The notes under the pieces were generated by a model. The model was not told where the DNA came from, did not search any database, and saw nothing but the letters and a program-made list of their open reading frames with translations. 64,000 nt of DNA, taken from contig JADGJT010000051.1 in NCBI GenBank assembly GCA_027604005.1, positions 3,223-67,222 on the forward strand, given 5' to 3'. Shown here piece after piece: positions 1 to 10,101 of the stretch. The position numbers and the translations under genes are program-made. Origin of the DNA: Dinochytrium kinnereticum. Lineage: Eukaryota > Chytridiomycota > Chytridiomycetes > Chytridiales > Chytridiaceae. Each line of letters starts with the position of its first letter. Positions within the stretch are counted from its first letter, which is position 1.

Positions 1-700
1 ATATTTTTATTTTCTTTTCCTTACACCCCTGTTTCTACCATTTTTTCCCCCCGAATGAATCTTATGTTTTTTTCTTAATTCTCCGTGTCGGCGTGGGGGG
101 GGGGTACTTCTCCCTTTCCGCTTAAATGCTCCTATTGTGTCCTTTTTTCTTCTTTTCTTTTATTTTTGGTAAGGAGCGGTCGTTCGTTTTACCTTTCTTG
201 ATGGTGTCAACATCGGTTTTGCTTTTGTGAACGGTCGTTTCTCTCTTTGTTTTTGTTTTCTCGGGTGCTTTTTGTTGTTTCTTTTTTTTTGTTTTTTGTT
301 TTTGTATGTGAAAGAAAATCTGTCCAACTTCATACGAGTTTTTTAGCCTGCCTGAAAGATCATGAAAAAAAGAATGTGCCTCATTTCAACCTTGATGCTT
401 GATGTAAAACGTGCAGGTGCTCTCTTAAAACCCAGACAGAGAAAAGTTTTTTTGGGCTGGAATCAATCTTCTTTTTCAATTTGCGGGTCGAGGTGATGGG
501 ATGTTTGTGAATTGCATGCTTCGAGTGCGATGGCGGAGATGGACTTCGTCCATTGCTGCCGTGCGGCCCTCGGAGCAGCATCAAGATCAATCAGCGGGCA
601 GCAATGCATGCATTTATCAGCGTCAACATTTAGATACGACGCAAGGTTGGGCTTCCACTTATTATTTGCATGTTGAAATGGACTGACCTCCTAACCATCT
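1..700. other. Upstream intergenic region, pyrimidine-rich
   Basis: No gene is recognised in the first 500 bases, which are T-rich with homopolymer runs. A possible 5' exon or leader of the following PPR gene lies at about 501-650: an ATG at 501 opens a short frame. A good 3' splice site (CTAAC branch-like sequence followed by CTTTAG) ends at about 709. The donor was not located with confidence, so this is not merged into the gene. Confidence 0.5.
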
Positions 701-878
701 TGCTTTAGTCTCATTGAAGCAACCTCGGCAGTCTTTCCGCCATCATATTCCAAGTATCCCTTCAGACCAACGTAATCGCAGTCCCAAGCACCACGGACCC
801 TGCAAATCCACATCACAAGAAGAAGCTGAACGACACCACCACCACCACCCATTCAACATCATCATACGCCATGGGAAG

Positions 879-3599
879 ATGAAAAGCACTTTGACCTTGA
901 ACCTCGGCCTTGAATCCGCAACGAAACCCCAGCAAAATCAGCCGACACCTCCCACCCCTTCACACAAATCCGCAACGCACACATGCTCCTGTTCACTTCG
1001 AAACCGAATGCCCAGCCTCCAAGCCGTCCGAAGACGATCATCTACCCACCCAATGGACAGCTTAACTTGCATGATATGCTCGTTCCTGTTTGAGAGGCTT
1101 TCTCTGGAGGACTTGGAGACGATGAAGGCGGAGGGGTGTCGGTGGTTTTCAGAGGGTGCAGAAGAAGAAGAGGAAACTCGAGACGATGTTCTTCGGCTTG
1201 TTGATGCGCTGGGGAAAGTTGAGAAGGGGGTTGAGCACCGTCATCATGGAACTGGTATGGGGGCAACAGCTAGGAAAGAGGCGGCGAAGAGGGATTCGGT
1301 GATAGCGGGAATGCTGGAGCATGAGCTTTCTAGAGATGGGTTTGGGATGAACCACACGTATTGGATCGCGTTGATGGCGGTTTATGGAAGGACAGGGGAC
1401 GTGAAAAAAATGGAGTGTATATTTGACGCGCTCGATAAAGAAATATCGTTACCCGCCAGAGTTGTTCAAGCAGCCTATTGGACCGTTATCAGGGTGTTTC
1501 TGCACGAAGGGAGGAATGAAAGGGCATTATTTTGGTATCGCAAGATGCTGAAGGATCCAAGAGCACCCCCTGCTACAACACCAATCGTCCGCTCCATCAT
1601 CACTGCAACCTGCAAGGCGATGCCAAAAGAATCCGCCAAAGTTCTCATCGAATTTGAAGACGCCAACGCGGCCATCAAGCCGCCAACCGCCGACATTTAT
1701 ACCCCCCTCACAGCCTCACTACTACGTCATAAAGAATGGCATGTCGCCCTTCTCCTCCTTCATCGTCTTCTTGATAGATCCGAAGGCGGGCCTGTTCCTT
1801 GGGAACTTCTGACAGAGGCAGTTGAGCAGGGATGCGCGGCGGTTTCACCAAGTTCGGTTCACGGGGGTGGGGCTATGGGGAGGCCTGGGTCGGTAAAGGA
1901 TGAGATTTTGGGAAGGTTGTGGAGGTGTCGTGATTTAGATGTTGTTTTAGGGGCCATGGATGAGGTCAGGGGAGTACAGCCGCAATCTTTGCCGGATGTG
2001 AATGGCGAGGCTGATGAAGGGATCAAACTGCTTCTACTGCCTAAGGAAGAGACCGCACCTTTACGCCCGGTCGATGATCAAAGGGATGGGATAGGAATCG
2101 GAAAGCAGACTTTTAAATGTTGTCCACGGCGCCTTTTGGAAGAAGAGCGGTTGGCAAGTGCCGTTTTGGATTGTTATGTTCGGTTTGCGCACTCCACCTC
2201 CACATATATCCGTGGAAGCTTTTCTCGGCTTAGAGATTCCCATCGGAATGAAGCTTCTCCTAAATTACCATGCCTTCGCACCAGCTTGCGCTCGGCGATA
2301 CGGTCCTTTGTGATTGTTCAAAACCAGCGGATAAAGATCTTGACAGAGGAGTTTGTCTCGGCAATCTCATCGAACCCACTGTCTGGACTCGATGGCGATT
2401 CTGACGTGTTTGATAGGTTATTGGATTCGATGAGACAGCAACCCCTCTATAGAATCTCCAGGGTTGTTACTCACACGATGCTTATGGTTTTTTTGTACCT
2501 TGAGCGAGACCTTCGGAATCTCAGAAAGCTGCCGGTCGGAGATAGAGCTAAGGAGGCAGGATACCCAACGAGTCGGCTGTGGCCTCATTTACGGCTTTTA
2601 GCTGAAATGCGCCGAGTCGGAGTGGAGCCGAATGTGTCAGACTACAATGCCATACTCAACAACCTATTCACGTTGGGGTTTTTTGAGGATGCTTTAATTC
2701 TTTTTCATCGGTTCCCTGTCAAAAGGGACGTTGTGACATTCACCACCGCCGTGACTGGTCTAGCCACCAGTCAAGTTTTCTCGCACTTTTTCTTTCCGGT
2801 TGTTCGCGAGCTTATGACCCCGAATGCTATTAAGGGAAAGATAGATAATGTTGCTTTCTCAGCTATTTTGAACGCTTTGGGGAATCATGCTGGGGTGGAC
2901 GGGAAAAGGCGTCTTGCGTTCACGGTGCAAGTATTTGATTCCATGAAACGTTTTGGCGTCTCCCCCGATCTCGTTACCCTCAACACCCTCCTCTCGATTT
3001 ACATGAAGCATGGGGATCTGGATGGCCTTGTTCGGGTTTACAGGAAGATGGTGGCCGATGGCATTCGGCCCGACGTTTACACCATCTCGATTCTCACCTC
3101 AGCGCTTTGCGGGAAGGGTCACGTTGAATCCCTTCCCATCCTCTTACCCTCTTGTGTCCGCCGGAGAGCCAAGCGCGCTAACCGAAGGATTCCGCTCAAT
3201 CGTGGACGACAGAACCTTGGCACGAAAACAATGAAGTTAACGCCTACAGGCATTGTTAACGCATGTCGCGAGGCTCACATCGACCTCGACCTCGTAGCTT
3301 ATGGCGCTTTATCAACAGCCTGTTCGAGGATGGAGGCCAATGGGGGCGTTGCAGCTGAAAGAGTTTTGGCAGCGATGAAGAGGGATGGTGTGCAGCCAAA
3401 TGCTAGGATATTTGGCCCGTTGATCCTTGCGCAGAAGAGGAAGGACATCGCATTGAAGATATTGGGGGAGATGGTTGACAGTGGGGTTGATCCTGATAGT
3501 GGATGCTTGAATGCACTTGCTGTGCATGGGGTTGGGTTTGGGGAGATCAAGAGGTTTTGGGAGGAAAGGAGGCAGGCTACTAGTAAATTGACTCCCTAG
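879..3599 (+). CDS. Pentatricopeptide-repeat (PPR) protein
   Basis: About 906 residues in one uninterrupted reading frame from the ATG at 879. The frame is open further upstream without an ATG, and a 3' splice site near 709 means a 5' exon is possible. The C-terminal half carries recognisable helical PPR units, for example the stretches around VSDYNAILNNLF, DLVTLNTLLSIYMKHGDL and DVYTISILTSAL, each about 35 residues long. Upstream helices (WIALMAVYGRTGDVKKM, WTVIRVFLHEGRNERALFWY) are more divergent repeats. PPR proteins usually bind organellar RNA and act in mitochondrial RNA processing or translation; that role is inferred from the family. The N-terminus is Lys/His/Ser/Pro-rich and could include a targeting sequence. 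No closer orthologue was recognised. The gene converges on the peptide-precursor gene. Confidence 0.85.
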   Translation: MKSTLTLNLGLESATKPQQNQPTPPTPSHKSATHTCSCSLRNRMPSLQAVRRRSSTHPMDSLTCMICSFLFERLSLEDLETMKAEGCRWFSEGAEEEEETRDDVLRLVDALGKVEKGVEHRHHGTGMGATARKEAAKRDSVIAGMLEHELSRDGFGMNHTYWIALMAVYGRTGDVKKMECIFDALDKEISLPARVVQAAYWTVIRVFLHEGRNERALFWYRKMLKDPRAPPATTPIVRSIITATCKAMPKESAKVLIEFEDANAAIKPPTADIYTPLTASLLRHKEWHVALLLLHRLLDRSEGGPVPWELLTEAVEQGCAAVSPSSVHGGGAMGRPGSVKDEILGRLWRCRDLDVVLGAMDEVRGVQPQSLPDVNGEADEGIKLLLLPKEETAPLRPVDDQRDGIGIGKQTFKCCPRRLLEEERLASAVLDCYVRFAHSTSTYIRGSFSRLRDSHRNEASPKLPCLRTSLRSAIRSFVIVQNQRIKILTEEFVSAISSNPLSGLDGDSDVFDRLLDSMRQQPLYRISRVVTHTMLMVFLYLERDLRNLRKLPVGDRAKEAGYPTSRLWPHLRLLAEMRRVGVEPNVSDYNAILNNLFTLGFFEDALILFHRFPVKRDVVTFTTAVTGLATSQVFSHFFFPVVRELMTPNAIKGKIDNVAFSAILNALGNHAGVDGKRRLAFTVQVFDSMKRFGVSPDLVTLNTLLSIYMKHGDLDGLVRVYRKMVADGIRPDVYTISILTSALCGKGHVESLPILLPSCVRRRAKRANRRIPLNRGRQNLGTKTMKLTPTGIVNACREAHIDLDLVAYGALSTACSRMEANGGVAAERVLAAMKRDGVQPNARIFGPLILAQKRKDIALKILGEMVDSGVDPDSGCLNALAVHGVGFGEIKRFWEERRQATSKLTP

Positions 3600-3894
3600 T
3601 GCTCCCTGTTTTTTATACATATTTTTTCTCTTTCCTTTTCTTCGTTGCGTTTTCTGTTGATCAGAATTGGCGATAACAGTGATTGTACTTGAATACCAGC
3701 GACATACATACAAAGGCATTTCTGTTAATGTGTTATGTTTTATTTGATGTACAAACGTGAAATGCTGGGCAGGACAGAGTTGATGGATTCTTGAATGCGA
3801 AAGCAAGATTGTATGAGAAAGCAACGGCCACTAAAATGCAGTAGTAATACGACTGCTCTCGAGTAGCAAGACTGGGGAAGGGGTTCGAAGATAG

Positions 3895-4467
3895 CTATAG
3901 GTTCTCACCCTGCCCTTCTGTGACAACGAACCCTCCCCCCTTATTCCACTCCAAAACTCTCGGAAAGCTGTCATCCGCTTCCACAGTTGCTTCTCTCCTC
4001 TCCAACTTGTTCTCGGGCGCCACAGCATGACCCCATCGAATGTTCTGAAGAGTTTTGGAGTTGACTTCCTCCTCTCTTCTCTCAAGATCCTCTCCATCTC
4101 TCCTCTCCAAATCATCATCACCCTGAGGTCTAGCGGCATGTCCCCAGCGCAGCTTTGGATGACTGTCGGGGTTAACGATGTCTTCCCTCTTTTCAAGATC
4201 ATCCCCATCTCTCTTTTCCAACCCATCTTCTCCTTGAGGTCTTGCTGCATGGCCCCATCGAAGTTTGGGGTGAGTCTTGGGGTTGATGATTCCCTCTCTT
4301 CTTTCAATCAACGGCGCTTCGTCGGCACCTTCCGCAGAACGTTTTGCATGGTTGTTGTGGGCTTTTGCCCAGCGGAGGTTTGGGTGATGGATGGGATCAG
4401 CGGTGGCGAGGGGGCTGGTCAAAGCAAGACAGAGTGTTGAAACGATAAGGATGATGGTGAGCTTCAT
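3895..4467 (-). CDS. Secreted Kex2-processed repeat peptide precursor
   Basis: A 190-residue intronless frame beginning MKLTIILIVSTLCLALTS, a typical signal peptide with likely cleavage near residues 21-23. The rest is repetitive. Cores of the form HPxLRWxxA occur at residues 28-34, 66-74 and 103-111, a variant LQNIRWGHA at 140-148, and a worn copy (SFPRVLEW) at 167-174. Dibasic Kex2-type sites lie between them at residues 42-43, 56-57, 85-86, 93-94, 122-123, 130-131 and 157-158. Short acidic spacers such as DGDDLE and DGEDLE sit between paired dibasic sites, as in yeast alpha-factor precursors and other kexin-processed fungal repeat proteins. The two central repeats share the core HPKLRWGHAARPQG. 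Several secreted peptides from one precursor are expected; a mating or signalling role is inference. No cysteine is found after the signal peptide. Confidence 0.8.
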   Translation of the reverse strand: MKLTIILIVSTLCLALTSPLATADPIHHPNLRWAKAHNNHAKRSAEGADEAPLIERREGIINPKTHPKLRWGHAARPQGEDGLEKRDGDDLEKREDIVNPDSHPKLRWGHAARPQGDDDLERRDGEDLERREEEVNSKTLQNIRWGHAVAPENKLERREATVEADDSFPRVLEWNKGGGFVVTEGQGENL

Positions 4468-4881
4468 CTTGTGGGTTTCCGACAGGTTGTGGTCAAGCAA
4501 TAGGGTGCGAGTTTGCTGATGGCCTTGAGATGGCTCGTATCTTTGGGTGGAGGCAGGTTTTGGAATGCAGCCTCTCAAGAAATTTTTATTTTTACTTTGG
4601 CAAGGCAGGAGGCATGGGAAATATGAATAAAAGAACAGAAGGCCATTCCTCAAAACCCTCATGTCGAAAGACCTGCAGAGCGATAAAACCATGTCAATAG
4701 AGATCTGGTAGGTTAGAAGAAGTGGTGCGCAAGTGTTTAATTTTAAGTTAACCATGGCGATATTTCAATGAAAGACGATGAATGATTACAACTGAAATGT
4801 TTCAAAGCAGGCAAAATGAAAGAAAAGTGTTTTTCGCTACTTGATAATGAGGAAACTGAACCAAGGTAGTCTTGCGAATCT

Positions 4882-6881
4882 TTACAATGATTTCAACTGC
4901 AAAGCGAATCCTGAATCAGGGAAAACCTTTGCGATAGCCTCAACAAGCTCTGGTCTTGTTCGGCTCATTGCATATGGATCTTCAGCACTAAAAATCAAAA
5001 ATATTTCAAGAGGCAAGAAAAATGAATGAGAATGAAGAAGAACAAGGAAAAATGTAAGAAAAAAAACTTCAGAGGCAACTTACAGGCAGTAAAACAATGA
5101 ATAAGCTCCAGACATCAGAAGCGGAATGAATGCCAGAACAGGTGACTGAGCGACCATTGCTATGAGCAACGTTCTCGTCATTCTAAGACCTGGGTTTGAA
5201 AGACCACCCATATTGTAAACAAGGATGTTCACACAGATCGTAGTTGCCAAAATCAAGGTCAGTGCGAAGAAAATGATTGCCCCTTTGAGACCACTCTCGA
5301 GGCTCACGACATCCAGGCCCTGAGACTCCATAAGCTCAAAGGTCTCTTTGGTGGATGTTTGGAAGTCATCACCGTATATCGCAATCTAAGGATTTTTTTA
5401 AAAAAAGATTCAGAAAAGCCATTTTGGAAAATGGGGCAAGACCGAGTTGAGAAAAACTAAGGAACTCACATGGACAAAAGCCGTTCGATTACCAAGACGG
5501 GCCAATGTTCCTTTACTGGTGCTATTTTGAAAAATATGAAAACATTTGTAAGTCCAGATTGATGGCTGAAAATGGCTGAAATACACAAAGAAGCAATCAA
5601 TAAATATGCACTATACACCCACTTTTTCACTGCAAATCCAGCCTTCTTGTTCTTCTTTACTCTAAAGTCCGAAGCCAATTCAAAAGCGGCAATAGCAAGG
5701 CCACGGCATGCAATGGTTCCAAAACTGGTCGTTAAGGCGCGCTTCGCCGATGCCCAAAGGGTCGGACGGCTTGTCACGACTAATTCACCATCCTCATTCC
5801 GATAAGCGGTCAAGTTATAGGAAGTGAATACACCAGCGAGCATAACTAAGGAAAGGTCAGCAACATGCTTGGTGATAGGGAGAAAGAACGAGGGGTTTGG
5901 TTTGATACGAATAAAAGATGAAAGAGACGAAAGGTAACTTACGGTAGATCACGTCGTTAAATACGTTGCTAGTCCAGATCTAATTTAAAGATTCAATAAA
6001 ATGTACTTAATTGAAACATGATATCAGCAAAGCAGCACTTACGAAGGCGAAGAAAATGTAAATCACACTGGGGATAAACCAAGCCAATTGCAGTCCATCA
6101 TCCCGGAAAGCACTAAAAACCACAGAGGCACCTGCAACAGCGAAAAAGAAAAGAGACGCCAATACACCATACATGTAACCTGCCCCAATGCAGACCCACA
6201 CCATGGACGGACATGACCTGATCACATCAACAACGGCATTAAACACATGCCCAAGGATCGAGTTTGCCCGTAGCCACTTGTATGTGGCAATCCAAGCCAA
6301 GACCGTGATAATAGCGTAGTAGCCGAATGAAGCGCCGAAAATTGCGCTGTTCAAACCCATGACGAGGCCAGTCAACATCAAAAGGCTTAATATGGTCATA
6401 AAGACCGACACAACCACAGAGGCGGTTGACATGAGACGAGATTTGAAGCGCAGGAGCAGGGAAAAGCAAACACCAGCTACGGCCCATGAAAATGCCAGAG
6501 TGATAGCGATAGAAATGATCCATTGGGAGAGGGTCATATTGTAATCAGGCTGCGGACTTGGGGCATGTGGTAGCTTATCATAGAAATCAACCAAGGCTTT
6601 GGACAGCTTGGAGGCGTAGACCAGGCCGCAGACGCTGAATGCAATATATACAGTAGTTGCTACCAGGAACACTCGCGAGAAAATGGCATCTGTGGCGGTG
6701 TGGTTTAAGATGATTTAATCTTCGACGTCGGTTAGGTTTGAAAGATACCTCTGACGGGGGATGAAGCAGGGAACCTTCTGTGCCTCCGATCAGCCGTCTC
6801 GCCCTCCTCACACCCATCGGCTGAATCAATGAGGGGTTGCGAGTCCATCAATGCATCGGTCTCGTGGTTGTTGAAGGGCAT
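4882..6881 (-). CDS. PNS1: Choline-transporter-like (CTL/SLC44, Pns1-type) membrane protein
   Basis: Seven exons read continuously in frame. Exon 1 is 6749-6881 (MPFNNHETDALMDSQ), exon 2 is 6043-6689 and exon 3 is 5943-5979; the rest run down to a TAA at 4882. Exon 2 is strongly hydrophobic with several membrane segments. The C-terminal half carries family landmarks: IWTSNVFNDVIYLMLAGVF, SFGTIACRGLAIAAFE (compare the conserved hydrophobic GS/AFGS region), NRTAFVHIAIYGDDF (matching the NxNAYIxxAIxG block of CTL proteins) and a tail LAEDPYAMSR. CTL proteins span the membrane about ten times. Animal members transport choline, while yeast Pns1 has no proven substrate, so transport of choline here is not established. 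The short acidic, Arg-rich N-terminus is cytosolic in the family. Confidence 0.85.
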
Positions 6882-7349
6882 TATCAAAGTGGTTCAGCTG
6901 TCTGAAACTTGTGCTACAGGACCAGCCACCGTGTTCAGTTCCTCACCCAAAGGTCTTTGTCGTCTTCACTCAAGTAAAAAGTCATTATCAGAAGGAGTCA
7001 AATAAACAGCATTTGCATCGGCATGAAACAAATGGACGGCAAAATTGGGAGGGAAAGGACTATGACAGAGTTATTTATTTATTGCAGGTTAAGACATAGG
7101 CGACATGCTCCATCAGCGTGTTTGGGCAAGCAATGAAATCAATTAGAGGCTGGAGAACAGGGATTGAATTCCATAAATAGGATTTATTAGGTATTTGAGG
7201 GGCGAAAGCGAACGCCCACCATCACCCAGCATGCCATGACCCGCTCCACGTAAGGAAAAATCCTGACGCGAACGGCAAACCTTAACTTATCACCACGTGT
7301 TAACAATAAATCTTTGCAGGGCTGCGCTTTGATTAGCAGAGTAAAAATC
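6882..7349. other. Intergenic region between PNS1-like start and CEP76 stop
   Basis: About 470 bases without a supported gene. It should contain the promoter of the transporter gene (minus strand) and the 3' end of the CEP76 transcript. No RNA gene or repeat was recognised. Confidence 0.5.
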
Positions 7350-9961
7350 TTAGCTGGGTTTAGCGTGGTAAACTGGCAAGGAAATCCCTATTCGTATTTT
7401 AACAAATTCATCAGCATTTACGTAACGTAAGGGACCTAGCAGCAAGCTTATTACCTTGAATGTACATCCTTCTGGTATGCTCCTCTTGACAGCCTCCTGA
7501 AAGTCCATTCCCGCCATCCCCTCTGCGTTTGCCCATGCGCTTGCTCCTCCTAAAGGGCCTCCACTACTAGCCCGCATAAGCCGTCCCATCTCACAGCCCC
7601 AAAGGCATTGCGATAAAATCCTACTGATTTCATTATCCCATAAACATTTCATATCATAGTCTTCTCGATAGGAAGCAATCTGCTGCCGCAGCATTGCCTC
7701 TAGGTCTTCTTCATGAATCGCAAAGTTTTGCGCCGAAGAAAGATGCGCTGATGAGGCAATGGCTGACATTTGAAACGGGAGAATCGGAAAGTTTACATCC
7801 ATACTCCGGCTGTATGCAAAGGGTCAGAGTGGATAAAGGGACAGAAGAACAACTACCGTCTCGACATCGCAGCAGCGTCGTTTGGGATAGGCTTCCAAAT
7901 CCAATCCTTTGAAAGGTCAAACTCTACCCCCACAACAGAATCGGTAGCGTTCGCGTTAGCATAAAACACCTCATGGTTGAATAGGCATCCAACCGTTCTG
8001 AAGCCATGCGCTTCAACATCGCGAACAAGCCACCGAGATCCAACAGCGGGATCCCAAAATTCTACAACTCCTGTGCTAGAGATAGTGGTAACCCAGGCTA
8101 TAGCCTCCACTGTTTTCGAACTTCCAAGCGTCATGTATGCGTTCATATTCAGACCCAGAAGAAGACTGGTAAGAAGAATCGCGTGACAGTGACTGGGTAC
8201 TTTGGACACTGTCAATATAGTTTGAAATGAGTGCCATATATCAGTGCTAGCGGGGGTCATCAATACTTCGACTTGAAAACATCGTCTTACACAGTATTTC
8301 CGATGCCTCTTCTTTTTTCAACACCGATTAATGAAACAAGACGGGCGGCATGTCTCGGACTTTCAATGTAGCTACCTGAAGAAAAATTGACTGTAAGCCT
8401 ACAATAAAAACATGCCGAGCATAAGCAGTGAATAAAAGGATTTAAATTTAAAAATCAATAGACAACAAAACAAATGTAGGTGAATATAAAGCTTTGAAAA
8501 CGCCGAATCTTAACTGTGAATTGGCTGGAGAAAAGAGCACACAAAGCGCCTTTCTCCTTCTTCATCTCGTGCTAGAATCTTAACTAATCTATCCGAATGA
8601 TTCGGCCGTATTTGAAGAAAATCATTCCACCACTGCTTTGTCATTGAATATATTATCCGCTTCTTCTGGTCCTCTATCTTCGCATCCTGTTCAATCTAAA
8701 GACTTTTGAATTAAAATAAATCACAAAAATAAGAAATACAAGCATGTATCCTCCCACATAACTAAAGATAAATACCTCTCTTGTTACCGCCTCCGGAGAC
8801 GCGAATGGAGTATTATTTCTCGGGAGAATCTCCATAAAAACCTCGAGGACCCCTACCGTAACACCCATCTCCCCCGACTCCTTGATCTCTAAAACTTTTG
8901 CCTTTACACCCCCAGAGATGCACTCCCTCCAATCAAGCTCCCGAGAACCCATAAATGTCCTCGATCCAGAAGGATGATGACTCCGCGTAATAAGAACTTC
9001 AATCGGCGATGAAGAACTCATTATTCCTTCAAACTTTCGCCGGGATCTGCTCTCTTCAAGTGAGTTTTCCAATCTGCCTGCTTTATCGCGAGATTGGATG
9101 TCGAAGTTCAGCGGAAGGAGGGTTCGGTCGTCATTTTTCTGCGTCTTCAGCGAATTACTCCAACTAGAAAAGAGCGATGGGCATACACTTACGGGAAGCT
9201 CTAGAAGCCATTGGCAATTGAATATTGGATCAGTGGAGCTCATTACAGGAGTAGACGTGAATCTCTGTTCTCTAAAACGCATGTGAATTTCAATTGAGGT
9301 GGTGGCATCCTAGTAAGATCTCATTAGCCAAAAAATAATGAAAACTAGTAAAGGATATCGAGCACACAAATGCAAGAAGAAAGTCTAAAGTCACTTTACC
9401 TCAGCTACATCAGGAAGTCCAAGAAACGCCATTCCCCGAGGAATAGTGACAAGTAAATATCTTCCATTACTTTTCGGAAGTGAAGGTGCATGCTGATGAA
9501 TAGACGGGACGCTGTGTGATGTATTTGTGGTTTTTACTCCTCCGTCCGTCGCTCGTAAGAAGGCCTCCTTAGCTTGTTTCGGCGCATTTGATTCATTCAA
9601 GTCGTTACGACTTCTTGATGCCAATCAACATATTATCATAACTGTCTCCGAAAAAGGAAAGGCTATCGGGATGACTGACTTACCCAATGTTGCTGGCAAT
9701 TTTCTCAGATAGTTTTTCAATTATCCCACTTCCATGCAACAAATTCTTTACATCCTCCTCCCGGCCAGCGGCTGTAACCAACGTCCTTATGGTGGATTGA
9801 ATGTCTGTTTCATTATATGTACTTAAAGTTTAACTAAAGCGAGCTGCTTGCAAGGTGTAGATAGAATTGCCAATGCATGTACCTTCTGAATGAAGCTGTT
9901 CCCCAATTATGTTCTGCAAGGTGGCCAGCCTTGCAGCATCCGTCGCATAGTCATTTTCCAT
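7350..9961 (-). CDS. CEP76: CEP76 homologue (centrosomal protein of 76 kDa)
   Basis: A multi-exon gene whose pieces follow human CEP76 in order. The N-terminal segment (MENDYATDAARLATLQNIIG..) matches the short helical start. Next comes a C2 domain: YLLVTIPRGMAFLGLPDVAE, MRFREQRFTSTPV, GSRELDWREC. A central block follows (KQWWNDFLQIRPNHSDRLVK, SPRHAARLVSLIGVEKRRGIGN), then a transglutaminase-like fold (PSHCHAILLTSLLLG, AWVTTISSTGVVEFWDP, FRTVGCLFNHEVFYANA, WKPIPNDA). The C-terminal helical part includes YREDYDMKCLWDNEIS and FQEAVKRSIPEGCTFK. In animals CEP76 acts at centrioles to limit re-duplication. Here it implies centrioles or basal bodies and hence a flagellated cell stage. The animal GDCEDHA-type motif is altered to SHCHA, keeping Cys and His. 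The last residues after TFK are shorter than in animals, and the C-terminal end is the least certain part. Confidence 0.85.
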
Positions 9962-10101
9962 CAGATTTTCCTCAGCGACTGTAAGTTCGGTATACAGGGC
10001 TATCGAATGGAGGGAAGGTAAAAGGTGGATGAGGTCCGACTGGTTGGGCTGAATTGTCCTTCTTGGAAATCTAAAACTTGGACAATTTGCATCGTAAGGA
10101 G

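Noticed and set aside
714..878. Upstream extension of the PPR gene
   Set aside because: The frame is open but begins with TTG, not ATG, and lies just after a likely 3' splice site. It may belong to an exon with an upstream start, so the first in-frame ATG (879) was used.
3895..4467. Amidated RWG-type neuropeptide reading of the repeat peptides
   Set aside because: The Gly after RW is followed by HAA, not by a dibasic site, so classical amidation is not expected.
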